Origin: Comamonadaceae bacterium PBBC2
GTDB lineage: Bacteria > Pseudomonadota > Gammaproteobacteria > Burkholderiales > Burkholderiaceae_C
DNA length: 64,000 nt
Direction of reading: 5' to 3'
NCBI GenBank assembly: GCA_002255935.1
Contig: NKIO01000001.1
Coordinates: 147,478-211,477, forward strand
The notes under the pieces were generated by a model. That model was not told the DNA's origin and searched no databases. It worked only from the letters and a program-made list of their open reading frames with translations. A program made the position numbers and the translations under genes. Of this stretch, positions 35,169 through 44,523 are shown in pieces. Numbering within the stretch: position 1 is the stretch's first letter; each line of letters starts with the position of its first letter.

Positions 35169-37088
35169 TTATTTGGTTTCTGTTGGCTTGGCGGGTTTCG
35201 CGACCTTGATCAAGCCTTTATGGCGTACTTTCAAGAGCTGCTGGTAGGCATCGCTCTCTGCCTTGGCGATCACCGTGGTGTATTGACTGCGCTCTTGGGT
35301 CGCCACCTCTGCTGCAACGGGTTCACGGTCCAGCACTTTAGTAATGCGTGCAACAGCGTAGCCTTGGTTTCCTAAATCAACCCCAGTCCAGGTCGGCAGT
35401 GTCGTTGCATCTGCACGCAAGATGGCATCCAACATCGGGCCTTGAATGGGTGTGTTCGCACCCCGTGTGACCACAATGGGAGCTGGCAAGCTAGTGGCTT
35501 CAGCACCGGCTTTCCAGGCAGCCAACTTAGCGATTCCGTCTGCTTTTGCCAGCTCTGCCGACTGGCTCATCACCAGTCTAGATTTCACGCTGGCGCGCAC
35601 CTCATCCAACGGCAAAGTACGTGCAGCCGTGTATTGGGTAATACGCGCTGCTGCAATTTGGTTGCTTCCCACTTCAACGGCTTCCGTATTGCGCTTTTTT
35701 TCAATAGAGTCAGCACTGAATACTGCCGCCAAAAATTTGGGGTTGGCGAGCACGCCAGGAGCAGCCGGAGTCGGCACGCGGCGCAGATTCGGAAAAGTCT
35801 TAACTTCCAGCTTCAAACGCTCGGCAATGGGCTTCAAACTATCTGCCTGTTCATACACGCCGTTGGTAAAGGTCTCTGCGATCTCGGCAAACTTACGTTG
35901 CGCCTGTTGGGTACGAAGATCGGACTCTAGACTTGCGCGCAATTCCTCAAAGCTCTTTTGTTGCGGCAATTTAACATCAGTAACCTTAATGATGTGGTAC
36001 CCAAAGTCGGATTCCACGACATCACTGATATCACCCTTTTTCATCGCAAACGCGGCTTCTTCAAAAGGTTTGACCATAGCACCGCGCCCGAAGAAATCGA
36101 GGTCACCGCCCGCAGGAGCAGAACCGGTGTCTTGGGAGTTTTTACGGGCCAAATCGGCAAAGGCGTCAGGCTTCTTACGCACTTCGGCCAGCAGCGCATC
36201 AATCTTCTCCTTGGCCTTTTTCCGCTCAGCAGCCGGTGCGTCCTTGGCAGCGGTAATGAGAATGTGGCTTGCACGGCGTTGCTCGTTGCCGCTCAAACGC
36301 GTGACGTTTTGCTCGTAATAAGTTTTCAGGTCAGCTTCATTCAGCGTGATGGACTTTTTCACGGCGTCAATATCCAAGACCACGTACTCAATCGCTGCAG
36401 TCTCTTCAGCTTGAAAAAGCTTGGGGTTGGCCTGGTAATAGGTTTCCACTTCAGCGTCGGAAGGCGTGACTTTGGCGCTGTAGTCCGCCGGATTGAAGCG
36501 CACCACCTGCACCTCACGCCGACCAAAAAAAGCGTTCAAAGTGACCTGGGCCATCGCAGCGGACGAAAATGCCGTCGAAGTCACACCAGACTCCACTTGA
36601 CGCACCGACAAATCAGTGCGCACACGAGCCTCAAAGCCTTCGGTCGTTAAGCCTTGACTGGCAGCCAGTTGGCGGTAACGCTCCATATCAAGCTTGCCAT
36701 CGGGTAAACGCATTGAAGAGATCGTAGGGTCTTGCTGAAGCTCTTTAGCCAGGCGCGCATCCGTCGTAGTCAAATGCTCCGCGCTTGCCGCTGTGGCCAA
36801 AACACGCTCACGCACCAAACGCTCTAGCGTTGCATACTTTGCTTGCTCAGAATCCAACAATTTAGCGTCAATGTTCGGGCGCGAGGCGCGAATTCTGTCG
36901 ACTTCATTCTTATGCGCAGCATCCCATTCGCTTTGCGTGATCTTGGTTCCACCCACACTGGCAACAGTCGCAGCCTTGTCTGTCATCCCTGCGTAGTCAC
37001 CAACTGACTGAAACACAAATGCCAAGATGATGATCAAGAAAAAAGGGATCGCAATCACCTTCATGTACTTGCGAATAAAGTCAAACAT
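35169..37088 (-). CDS. ppiD: Periplasmic chaperone/peptidyl-prolyl isomerase PpiD
   Basis: PpiD is an inner-membrane-anchored periplasmic folding factor near the SecYEG exit. The 639-residue protein starts [34 protein letters not shown] with one membrane helix. A SurA-like N-terminal domain follows ([38 protein letters not shown]). The parvulin PPIase domain lies at about residues 265-365 ([76 protein letters not shown]). A long C-terminal domain completes it. It sits between two tRNA genes. Confidence 0.94.
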   Translation of the reverse strand: MFDFIRKYMKVIAIPFFLIIILAFVFQSVGDYAGMTDKAATVASVGGTKITQSEWDAAHKNEVDRIRASRPNIDAKLLDSEQAKYATLERLVRERVLATAASAEHLTTTDARLAKELQQDPTISSMRLPDGKLDMERYRQLAASQGLTTEGFEARVRTDLSVRQVESGVTSTAFSSAAMAQVTLNAFFGRREVQVVRFNPADYSAKVTPSDAEVETYYQANPKLFQAEETAAIEYVVLDIDAVKKSITLNEADLKTYYEQNVTRLSGNEQRRASHILITAAKDAPAAERKKAKEKIDALLAEVRKKPDAFADLARKNSQDTGSAPAGGDLDFFGRGAMVKPFEEAAFAMKKGDISDVVESDFGYHIIKVTDVKLPQQKSFEELRASLESDLRTQQAQRKFAEIAETFTNGVYEQADSLKPIAERLKLEVKTFPNLRRVPTPAAPGVLANPKFLAAVFSADSIEKKRNTEAVEVGSNQIAAARITQYTAARTLPLDEVRASVKSRLVMSQSAELAKADGIAKLAAWKAGAEATSLPAPIVVTRGANTPIQGPMLDAILRADATTLPTWTGVDLGNQGYAVARITKVLDREPVAAEVATQERSQYTTVIAKAESDAYQQLLKVRHKGLIKVAKPAKPTETK

Positions 37089-37109
37089 GCGCTACATCTC
37101 CAGGGAAAC

Positions 37110-37139
37110 AAAAAAAAAGCGAACAGTCATGTTCGCCTT
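37110..37139 (-). terminator. Intrinsic terminator after tRNA-Val
   Basis: On the minus strand GGCGAAC ATGACT GTTCGC is followed by nine Ts, 8 bases after the tRNA end and about 20 bases before the ppiD start. Confidence 0.9.
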
Positions 37140-37147
37140 TAGGTGGG

Positions 37148-37223
37148 TGGTGGGTGATGACGGGCTCGAACCGCCGACCTACGCCGTGTAAAGGCGCCGC
37201 TCTACCAACTGAGCTAATCACCC
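37148..37223 (-). tRNA. tRNA-Val (TAC)
   Basis: On the minus strand acceptor GGGTGAT pairs with ATCACCC, followed by A73 and an encoded CCA at 37148-37150. The anticodon loop is TTTACAC in a GC-rich stem, so the anticodon is TAC. The D arm (AGCTCAGTTGGTAGAG) and T arm (GGCGGTTCGAGCCCGTC) are regular. It lies between hupB and ppiD. Confidence 0.97.
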
Positions 37224-37240
37224 CACCTGAAACCAAAAAT

Positions 37241-37513
37241 TTAATTCAACGCATCTTTCAATGCTTTGCCAGGACGGAACTTTGGCACCTTGGCAGCCTT
37301 GATTTTAATCGCATCGCCTGTACGGGGATTACGACCAGTGCGGGCTGCACGTTTGCCGACCGCAAATGTACCAAATCCTACCAATGATACCGTGCCACCC
37401 TTTTTAAGCGTGGTCTTTACGGCACCAATCGTTGATTCCAAAGCGCGCGTAGCTGCGGCTTTAGAGATATCAGCGTGTTTTGCAATATGTTCGATCAGTT
37501 CAGTTTTATTCAC
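37241..37513 (-). CDS. hupB: HU family DNA-binding protein
   Basis: HU is a nucleoid protein that bends and compacts DNA. The 90-residue product has the family signature [67 protein letters not shown] and ends [20 protein letters not shown]. The DNA-binding arm (GRNPRTGD) is intact. A tRNA-Val gene follows 17 bases downstream, and PpiD comes next; a hupB-ppiD order is common in proteobacteria. Confidence 0.97.
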   Translation of the reverse strand: MNKTELIEHIAKHADISKAAATRALESTIGAVKTTLKKGGTVSLVGFGTFAVGKRAARTGRNPRTGDAIKIKAAKVPKFRPGKALKDALN

Positions 37514-37842
37514 AAAGACCCCTTGAGTGCGAGCAGCGTTGGTTGAAATGTCTCTTCAAATCTATTCTTCAGTCACATGGTGTAGCACGATGCCGCCATT
37601 CGATCTTGCAAAGCTTTACTCTACGACTAGATCACGAAGGTGACGATTTTCAGCACCAGCTTCCATTACAGCGACGTGAAGGCAGCATGTCAATACGCCC
37701 GCACTTTTACATTGATATGGACGCGAATTCTAGTCGGTTTTGAACCTGAAAATTATTGGTAAGTGCAAGAAAAAGTGTGCTAAGTGAGAACCTGAACATG
37801 CACCGTAGCGGGGCTGATTCAACGCGCTCGATAACGTGCCTA
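37514..37842. other. Intergenic region between hupB and pgsA
   Basis: No supported gene is seen in these 329 bases. It should carry the hupB promoter (read leftwards). I see no strong palindrome or terminator after pgsA. Confidence 0.4.
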
Positions 37843-38418
37843 CTAGCGCGCTCTGGCACGAATTTCAGGCAGCGCCTTCTGCAGGTAATACACCATGGAC
37901 CATACGGTGAGCACGGCGGCAATCCAGATCAGGCCATTGCCCCACCAGTGGGTATTGATCCATCCAAACAGCAGGCCATCAAACAGTAAAAACGGTATTG
38001 CCACCATCTGCACTACGGTTTTCAATTTACCCACCATGTGCACGGCCACGCTTTTAGACGCACCAATCTGGGCCATCCACTCACGCAACGCCGAGATCGC
38101 AATCTCGCGGCCGATGATGATGAGCGCCACAAATACATCCGTGCGCTGCAAATGCACCAACACCAGCACGCAGGCACACACCAAAAATTTGTCAGCGACC
38201 GGATCGAGGAAGGCACCAAATGCCGATGTCTGATTGAGCTTGCGGGCCAAATAGCCGTCTAACCAATCGGTGGCCGCAAACAGCACGAACATGACCGTGG
38301 CCACTAAGTTTTTACTACCGGGGCCGATCCAGGCTTCTGGCAAATAAAAGATACCAACGATTAAAGGGATCGCGAAAATTCGCGTCCAGGTCATGATGGT
38401 GGGTATCGTCCAAAACAT
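37843..38418 (-). CDS. pgsA: CDP-diacylglycerol-glycerol-3-phosphate 3-phosphatidyltransferase
   Basis: PgsA makes phosphatidylglycerophosphate, the committed step to phosphatidylglycerol and cardiolipin, in the inner membrane. The 191-residue protein has the CDP-alcohol phosphatidyltransferase signature D-G-x2-A-R-x8-G-x3-D-x3-D, visible as DWLDGYLARKLNQTSAFGAFLDPVADKF. Several membrane helices flank it, and the N-terminus (IPTIMTWTRIFAIPLIVGIFYLP) is typical. It lies 27 bases after uvrC on the same strand, so the two are probably co-transcribed. Confidence 0.95.
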   Translation of the reverse strand: MFWTIPTIMTWTRIFAIPLIVGIFYLPEAWIGPGSKNLVATVMFVLFAATDWLDGYLARKLNQTSAFGAFLDPVADKFLVCACVLVLVHLQRTDVFVALIIIGREIAISALREWMAQIGASKSVAVHMVGKLKTVVQMVAIPFLLFDGLLFGWINTHWWGNGLIWIAAVLTVWSMVYYLQKALPEIRARAR

Positions 38419-38445
38419 GGCGGCATTGTGGCATGGCCAAATAGG

Positions 38446-40437
38446 CTAATGCAGGGCTCGGTAGATTTCATCGGCCAAGTCGCGCGAGATTCCTTCCACC
38501 GTTGCCAAATCTTCGGCACTGGCTAAGGTCACGCCACGCACCCCACCAAACCTTTGCAGCAGCCGCGCACGGCGCTTGGGGCCGATTCCCGGAATTTCTT
38601 CCAGCTTGCCGCCGCCCACTCGCACTTTGGCCCGCTGCGCGCGCATGCCGGTGATGGCAAAGCGGTGCGCTTCATCGCGTATTTGCGCCACCAACATCAG
38701 CGCGGCAGAGTCAGAACCCAGGTAGACCTTGTCGCGCCCGTCGGCAAACACCAACTCTTCCAAACCCACTTTGCGTCCCTCGCCTTTTTCCACACCCACG
38801 ATCAACGACAGGTCCAGCCCCAAGCCTTCAAACACTTCGCGCGCCATGGACACCTGGCCCTTGCCTCCATCCACCAACACCAGGTCGGGCATGCGGGCAA
38901 AGCCGGTGGGCGTCTGACCGGCCTTTTTGGCTTCAGCATAGGCTTCGGCCACCTTGCTGTAGCGCCGCGTCAGCACCTGGCGCATGGCGGCGTAGTCGTC
39001 CCCGGCAGTAATACCCTCAATGTTGAAACGGCGGTATTCCGAGTTTTGCATCTTGTGGTGGTGAAACACCACGCACGAGGCCTGCGTGTTTTCGCCTGCC
39101 GTGTGCGAAATGTCAAAGCATTCGACCCGCAGCTCCTCCAGATTCTCGAGTGTCAGATCCAGTGCTTCGACCAGTGCACGGGTGCGGGCCTGCTGCGAGC
39201 CTTCCTCCGCCAGCAAGCGCGCAAGCTGAATCGCCGCATTGGTCTGGGCCATATCCAGCCACGCCCGCCGCTGCTCGCGCGGCTGGTGCACGGCGGTGAC
39301 CTTGACGCCGGTTTGCTCAGACAAGGCCTGCAGCAGATCCTTGCGCACGGGCTCGCTCACCACCAGCGTGCCGGGCATCGGAATGCCTATGTAATGCTGT
39401 GCCAAAAAGGCTTCTAGCACCTGGGCCTCCACCGAGATCGCCGGGCCGCTGTCCTCCTCCAGGTCCTGCCAACTGACGGCATCTTCCACGTGCACAGGAA
39501 AGTACGGCCGGTCACCCAAGTGGCGGCCACCGCGCACCATCGCCAGGTTGACGCAGGCTTTGCCGCCCTGCACTTTCACGGCGAGGATGTCCACGTCGCG
39601 GTCCAGCACGTTGTCCACCGACTGCTGGTGCAACACATTGGAAAGCGCAGCCACCTGGTTGCGCAACTCCGCGGCTTGCTCAAACTCAAGTTTGTCAGCA
39701 TGGGCCATCATTCGGGCTTCTAGCCCGCGCATGACTTCTTGCGCATCGCCCCGCAAAAACTTTTCTGCATTGGCGACATCTTCGGCGTAGTCGGCGGCAT
39801 TGATATGCCCCACACAGGGCGCGGAGCAACGTTTGATTTGGTACAGTAAACAAGGCCGCGTGCGGTTGCTGAACACCGGGTCTTCACAGGTGCGCAGCCG
39901 GAACACTTTCTGCATCAGCAAAATCGCTTCTTTGACTGCCCAGGCGCTGGGGTAGGGGCCAAAGTAGCGGTGCTTCTTTTCCACGCCGCCGCGGTAATAC
40001 GACACACGGGCAAAGTCGCCGGGCGCAGCTGGCTTGAGTGCGGTAGGGTTGATCGCGAGTTGGCTGGCCCCACCGCTCTCACCCTTGCGCGACACCGTTG
40101 CTAGCCCCGACATCTTCAAGTACGGATAGCTTTTGTCGTCCCGGAACAGAATGTTGTACTTGGGATTCAGCGTCTTGATGAGGTTGTTTTCCAGCAGCAG
40201 CGCTTCGGCCTCCGAGCGCACCACCGTAGTCTCCAGCCGCACAATCTTGCTGACCATGTGCCCGATACGGGTGCCGCCATGGTTCTTCTGAAAATAACTC
40301 GACACGCGCTTTTTCAGACTAATCGCCTTGCCCACATACAGCACTTGGCCATCGCTATCAAAGTAGCGGTACACGCCGGGCAGCGGCGGCAGTGCCGCCA
40401 CTTCGCGTAAAAGTTCTTCGGAATGCACAGGGGTCAT
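38446..40437 (-). CDS. uvrC: UvrABC excinuclease subunit C
   Basis: UvrC makes both incisions around DNA lesions in nucleotide excision repair. The 663-residue protein has the GIY-YIG domain ([33 protein letters not shown]), a UVR motif near residue 245 ([23 protein letters not shown]) and the C-terminal RNase H-like endonuclease ([32 protein letters not shown]). Helix-hairpin-helix repeats at the end ([21 protein letters not shown]) complete it. Residues near 115-145 include an insertion-like Ser/Ala/Pro stretch. Confidence 0.97.
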   Translation of the reverse strand: MTPVHSEELLREVAALPPLPGVYRYFDSDGQVLYVGKAISLKKRVSSYFQKNHGGTRIGHMVSKIVRLETTVVRSEAEALLLENNLIKTLNPKYNILFRDDKSYPYLKMSGLATVSRKGESGGASQLAINPTALKPAAPGDFARVSYYRGGVEKKHRYFGPYPSAWAVKEAILLMQKVFRLRTCEDPVFSNRTRPCLLYQIKRCSAPCVGHINAADYAEDVANAEKFLRGDAQEVMRGLEARMMAHADKLEFEQAAELRNQVAALSNVLHQQSVDNVLDRDVDILAVKVQGGKACVNLAMVRGGRHLGDRPYFPVHVEDAVSWQDLEEDSGPAISVEAQVLEAFLAQHYIGIPMPGTLVVSEPVRKDLLQALSEQTGVKVTAVHQPREQRRAWLDMAQTNAAIQLARLLAEEGSQQARTRALVEALDLTLENLEELRVECFDISHTAGENTQASCVVFHHHKMQNSEYRRFNIEGITAGDDYAAMRQVLTRRYSKVAEAYAEAKKAGQTPTGFARMPDLVLVDGGKGQVSMAREVFEGLGLDLSLIVGVEKGEGRKVGLEELVFADGRDKVYLGSDSAALMLVAQIRDEAHRFAITGMRAQRAKVRVGGGKLEEIPGIGPKRRARLLQRFGGVRGVTLASAEDLATVEGISRDLADEIYRALH

Positions 40438-40503
40438 GGGGCGGTATTGTGCTCAATCCTGCGCACATCTGGCGCGTCCACGACTCGATAGACAATTCAG
40501 CCC

Positions 40504-41676
40504 ATGTCCACGGCCCAAACACCATCCACTCCGGCACCTCTGCTTTGGGATATTTTTTGCCGCGTGATCGATAACTTTGGCGACCTAGGCGTGTGCTGGC
40601 GTCTAAGTGCTGACTTGGCCCGCCGCGGCCACCGCGTGCGACTGTGGGTGGACGATGCTTCGGCCCTGCAGTGGATGGCACCGGGCGCTTTGCAAGGCGC
40701 GTGGCCGGGTGTGCAGGTTTTGCGCTGGGAGCAATCCCTGCTACCGCAAAGCCTGGCCCATCTGGTACCCGCCGATGTGTGGATAGAGGGGTTCGGCTGC
40801 GAGATTGCTCCTGAATTCATAGCTGCTCGCGCACATTCCACCTGGGCCCCAGGCCCAAATGGCTTAAATTTCCCGGTTTGGATCAATCTGGAGTACCTGT
40901 CGGCCGAGGCCTATGTGGAGCGTGCCCACGCCCTGCCCTCGCCGGTGATGCAGGGGCCGGCAAAGGGCCACACCAAATATTTTTTCTACCCCGGCTTCAC
41001 CCGAGGCACTGGAGGGCTGTTGCGCGAGCCGGGGCTGGTCGCTGCACTGCAGCGCTGGGACGATGCCGATGCAAAACGACGCTGGCTGGCCGAGCACGGG
41101 GTTGATTGGACGGACGAATTTCTGGTCGCGCTGTTCTGCTACGAACCGTTAGCCTTGAATGCACTATTGCAGCAATGGGCAGCACAGCCCAGTCGGACGC
41201 GGCTGCTGGTATCTGCCGGACGCGCTACCCAGGCCGTGCAAACTGCCCTGACCACGCTGGGGCCGCTTTCACCCGACAGCCCACTGCAGATCACCTACCT
41301 TCCCCCGCTGAGCCAAACCGAGTTTGACCAACTGCTGCGTTGCTGCGATTTGAATTTTGTGCGCGGCGAAGATTCCCTGGTGCGCGCCATCTGGGCCGGC
41401 AAGCCCTTGGTGTGGCACATCTACCCACAAGATGACGATGCCCACCACGCCAAGTTGATGGCATTTTTGGGCGCGCTGCAAGCACCACCCAGTCTGGTGC
41501 AATTTCACCGGCTGTGGAACGGGGTAGAGACGCTAGCGTCAGAGGGAAATTTGGCTGAATGGCTGCCAGCCGACTTAGACGCCTGGCGCAGCGCAGTCCA
41601 AAACTTGCGGGACCAACTCCTGCAGATGGACGATCTCACGACGCAACTTATAGAGTTCGTGCAGAAAAAACGATAA
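40504..41676 (+). CDS. earP: EF-P arginine rhamnosyltransferase EarP
   Basis: EarP transfers rhamnose from dTDP-rhamnose to Arg32 of EF-P so that EF-P can rescue polyproline stalls. The 390-residue protein begins LLWDIFCRVIDNFGDLGVCWRLSADLARRGH, which holds the catalytic Asp in NFGDLG. The C-terminal nucleotide-sugar domain shows LLRCCDLNFVRGEDSLVRAIWAGKPLVWHIYPQDDDAH. Residues about 102-123 (IAARAHSTWAPGPNGLNF) are encoded by repeat copy 9, just before the conserved VWINLEYLSAE. efp follows 106 bases downstream. Confidence 0.95.
   Translation: MSTAQTPSTPAPLLWDIFCRVIDNFGDLGVCWRLSADLARRGHRVRLWVDDASALQWMAPGALQGAWPGVQVLRWEQSLLPQSLAHLVPADVWIEGFGCEIAPEFIAARAHSTWAPGPNGLNFPVWINLEYLSAEAYVERAHALPSPVMQGPAKGHTKYFFYPGFTRGTGGLLREPGLVAALQRWDDADAKRRWLAEHGVDWTDEFLVALFCYEPLALNALLQQWAAQPSRTRLLVSAGRATQAVQTALTTLGPLSPDSPLQITYLPPLSQTEFDQLLRCCDLNFVRGEDSLVRAIWAGKPLVWHIYPQDDDAHHAKLMAFLGALQAPPSLVQFHRLWNGVETLASEGNLAEWLPADLDAWRSAVQNLRDQLLQMDDLTTQLIEFVQKKR
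40807..40872 (+). repeat. Dispersed palindromic repeat, copy 9 (inside earP, diverged)
   Basis: The copy contains ATTCATAGCTGCTCGCGCAC, then ATTCCACCTGGGCCCCAGGC, then CCAAATGGC. It shares the CATTCCACCTGGGCCCCAG variant with copy 2. It is read in frame on the plus strand, the opposite sense to copies 4, 7 and 8. Confidence 0.75.
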
Positions 41677-41782
41677 AATCTGAGGCTTTGCTGAATTTGC
41701 CGCACTCCAACCGGGCAAATCACGCCCCCGCCGCAGTTTGCGGCCTACACACGCTTACAGCTGCAGCTGTTCCTGTTTACTT

Positions 41783-42337
41783 ATGAAAATCGCTCAAGAA
41801 ATCCGCGCCGGCAATGTGATCATGCACGGTAAAGACCCCATGGTTGTCCTGAAGACCGAATACAGCCGCGGCGGCCGCAATTCCGCCACCGTGCGTATGA
41901 AGCTCAAGAGCCTGATCGCCAACTTCGGTACCGAAGTCGTGTTCAAGGCCGACGACAAGATGGACCAAGTCATCCTCGACAAGAAGGATTGCACTTACTC
42001 CTACTTCGCGGATCCGCTGTACGTGTTCATGGACGCTGACTACAACCAGTACGAGGTGGAAGCCGAAAACATGGGCGACACACTGAACTACCTGGAAGAC
42101 GGTATGGAAGTGGAAGTGGTGTTCTATGACGGCAAGGCCATTTCCGTGGAACTGCCCACCAGCGTGGTGCGCGAGATCACCTGGACTGAGCCCGCCGTCA
42201 AGGGCGACACCTCCGGCAAGGTTTTGAAGCCAGCCAAGATCGCTACCGGTTTTGAAATCGGTGTGCCAATCTTCGTGGCACAAGGCGACAAGGTCGAAAT
42301 CGACACCCGCACTGGCGAATACCGCAAGCGCGTGTAA
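41783..42337 (+). CDS. efp: Elongation factor P
   Basis: EF-P binds between the P and E sites and relieves stalling at polyproline. From the ATG at 41783 ([22 protein letters not shown]) it has 184 residues. The tip loop is YSRGGRNSA with Arg32, the residue rhamnosylated by EarP, rather than the Lys of the EpmA type. The other two OB-like domains are complete, ending [18 protein letters not shown] ([14 protein letters not shown]). A terminator follows. Confidence 0.97.
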   Translation: MKIAQEIRAGNVIMHGKDPMVVLKTEYSRGGRNSATVRMKLKSLIANFGTEVVFKADDKMDQVILDKKDCTYSYFADPLYVFMDADYNQYEVEAENMGDTLNYLEDGMEVEVVFYDGKAISVELPTSVVREITWTEPAVKGDTSGKVLKPAKIATGFEIGVPIFVAQGDKVEIDTRTGEYRKRV

Positions 42338-42370
42338 ATGGGTCCGCTGCCGCAGAGCAGCGTCCATTGC

Positions 42371-42402
42371 AAAAAGGCTCCTTCGGGAGCCTTTTGTTTT
42401 TT
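42371..42402 (+). terminator. Intrinsic terminator after efp
   Basis: AAAAGGCTCC TTCG GGAGCCTTTT with a TTTTTT tail 34 bases after the efp stop. Confidence 0.92.
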
Positions 42403-42437
42403 CAATAGCGCCCTTGGCTTGCAGCAATAATGCGGGC

Positions 42438-43310
42438 ATGGAAAACACACAAAATCTGGAAGTCAGCCGCCTCGCCAATGCCTGGGCCGATCTGCAAGCC
42501 CATGCAGAACAGGGCAATCTTTTGCAAGCCGACGCCTACCGCTTGGCCTTTGCCGACCCTGAGTTTTTGCTGCGCCGCGAAACCCGTGGACTGCGCATGC
42601 AGCTGGAAATGCTCAAACCCGATATCGACCAGGCCGAGCAAGGTGTTGAGAACACCGTGGTGGTTTTTGGCAGCGCGCGGTTTTTGTCCCCCGAAGGCGC
42701 ACAAACGGCCCTGGAGCATGCCACTGCCAGCGGCGATCCCCAATTGTTGGCTTTGGCACACCGGCATGTTCGCAATGCCAAGCATTACGACCAAGCCCGC
42801 CTGTTCGCCCGCCTGGTGGCCGGCTACAGCGCGCGCAAGCCGCTGAAGGATCGCTTGTTCATCTGCACCGGCGGCGGCCCCGGCATCATGGAGGCGGCCA
42901 ACCGCGGCGCGCATGAAATGGGCGCACTGACCCCGGGCCTGAACATCGCCCTGCCCCACGAACAAAGTGCCAACCCCTATGTCACGCCATCCTTAAGCTT
43001 CAAGTTCCACTACTTTGCGCTGCGCAAAATGCATTTCATGATGCGCGCCAAAGCGCTGGTGGCATTTCCGGGCGGGTTTGGCACACTGGACGAGCTGTTT
43101 GAAGTCATCACGCTGGTGCAAACCCGCAAGGCCAAGCCGGTGCCCATCATCCTGTTCGGCACCGACTACTGGAAGCGCCTGATGAACTTTGAGGTGCTGG
43201 TGGAAGAAGGTGCGATATCGCCGGAAGACCTGGACCTGCTGCACTACTGCGACGACCCGGACGATGCTTGGCGCATCATCCGCGAGTTCTACCAGCTCTC
43301 GCAGGACTGA
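42438..43310 (+). CDS. LOG family protein (cytokinin riboside 5'-monophosphate phosphoribohydrolase type)
   Basis: The product belongs to the LOG/TIGR00730 family, nucleotide 5'-monophosphate nucleosidases related to YgdH/PpnN. I start at the ATG at 42438 (MENTQNLEVSRLANAWADL), 36 bases past the efp terminator, giving 290 residues. The Rossmann core shows VVVFGSARFLSPEGAQ, FICTGGGPGIMEAANRGAHEMGA and the diagnostic MRAKALVAFPGGFGTLDELFEVITLVQT. The in-frame extension to 42252 overlaps efp and is not real. Confidence 0.9.
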   Translation: MENTQNLEVSRLANAWADLQAHAEQGNLLQADAYRLAFADPEFLLRRETRGLRMQLEMLKPDIDQAEQGVENTVVVFGSARFLSPEGAQTALEHATASGDPQLLALAHRHVRNAKHYDQARLFARLVAGYSARKPLKDRLFICTGGGPGIMEAANRGAHEMGALTPGLNIALPHEQSANPYVTPSLSFKFHYFALRKMHFMMRAKALVAFPGGFGTLDELFEVITLVQTRKAKPVPIILFGTDYWKRLMNFEVLVEEGAISPEDLDLLHYCDDPDDAWRIIREFYQLSQD

Positions 43311-43320
43311 TCCCGCAAGC

Positions 43321-44523
43321 TCAGGGCCGCAGCCGCCAGGCGGCGCGGGAGCCGGCCGCCACCATCGACCCCATGGTCCAAAACACCACGGACACCCCGG
43401 CCGCCACACCCGCAGTGCCAAACAGCATGGGCATCAGCACGCTGGACATATTGGTGATCATCAATCGCAGGGCCAGCGCCTGGCCATGCAGCGCATGCGG
43501 CGTGATCTGGTGCAGCGTGCTCAAAATCATGGGCTGCACCGCACCCAGCGCCAGCCCCAGCACCACAGAGCACATTCCCATAGTGATGGGTGTGGGCATG
43601 AAGGGGTAAATGGCAAATACCGTGGCCGTGACCAGCATGGAGGTGGTCACCACTTTCCACTCTTGCAACTGAGAAGCCAGCAAGGGAATCGCCAGCCGAA
43701 CCAGCGCGGCCGCCACGGCAAAGCTGCCCAGAATCGCGCCAATGACCGAGGCGCTAAACCCACGCTCGTGGCCCAACACCGGCACCACAAAGGTATGTAC
43801 ATCCCAGCAGCTCGAAAGCAGCCAGTTCACGATCAGCAAGCGGCGCATCGTGGGGTTGCGCAGCAGATTCCACACGGCGGGCCGCACCGCATTGGCCGCC
43901 GGCTGTGGGTTGGGCAGCTCCACGGTATGCCGTACCAAAAACCAGGCCGCAATCGGCAGCACCGCCAGCCCCAGGAAGGCAGCCTGAAACCCCTGGGCAT
44001 CGGCCGCAACACCCCCAACCCAGATACCAGCGTTGTCAATCAGCAAGCCTGCCAATACCGGGCCTAAAAAATTGGAAATGGCGGGGCCTAATGCCAGCCA
44101 ACTGAACAGGCTTTTGAGCTCGGTCGTATCACTGGCCAGACGGCCCACGTGGCGCTGTAGCGCAATGGACGTGATACCCGAAGCGCCGCCCATCAACAGC
44201 GCGGACGCGCACAACACCGCAAAGTGCGGTAACGCGACCGGCAGCATCGCGCCCACGGTGGCAGCGATAACGCCCCAACCAATGGAACGCACCAGCCCGT
44301 GTTTGTCGGCATAGCGCCCGGCGGGCAGTGCCAGGAACACTTGGCTCAAAGAGAACAGCGCCAGCAGCACACCCACCGACAGTGCGCTATGCCCCTCTTT
44401 CAGTGCCAGTAAGGGTGCGGCCAAGCGCATGCCAGCCATGCTGCCGTGCAAACAAACCTGGCCCGCAATCAGGCGCGCCAGCGTCCAAGCTTTGGTGTTG
44501 TCCTTCTTCTGCGAAAGCGTCAT
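43321..44523 (-). CDS. MFS transporter
   Basis: This is a 400-residue major facilitator protein with about 12 membrane helices. The MFS loop motif appears as PAGRYADKHGLVRSIGWGVI after helix 2, and a second-half counterpart is weaker. The substrate cannot be told; drug-efflux-type permeases look similar. Its start overlaps the rmuC stop as ATGA, so it is translated with rmuC and the dehydrogenase gene. Confidence 0.88.
   Translation of the reverse strand: MTLSQKKDNTKAWTLARLIAGQVCLHGSMAGMRLAAPLLALKEGHSALSVGVLLALFSLSQVFLALPAGRYADKHGLVRSIGWGVIAATVGAMLPVALPHFAVLCASALLMGGASGITSIALQRHVGRLASDTTELKSLFSWLALGPAISNFLGPVLAGLLIDNAGIWVGGVAADAQGFQAAFLGLAVLPIAAWFLVRHTVELPNPQPAANAVRPAVWNLLRNPTMRRLLIVNWLLSSCWDVHTFVVPVLGHERGFSASVIGAILGSFAVAAALVRLAIPLLASQLQEWKVVTTSMLVTATVFAIYPFMPTPITMGMCSVVLGLALGAVQPMILSTLHQITPHALHGQALALRLMITNMSSVLMPMLFGTAGVAAGVSVVFWTMGSMVAAGSRAAWRLRP

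Noticed and set aside
42252..42437. N-terminal extension of the LOG protein
   Set aside because: It overlaps efp and the efp terminator; the ATG at 42438 matches the family start.
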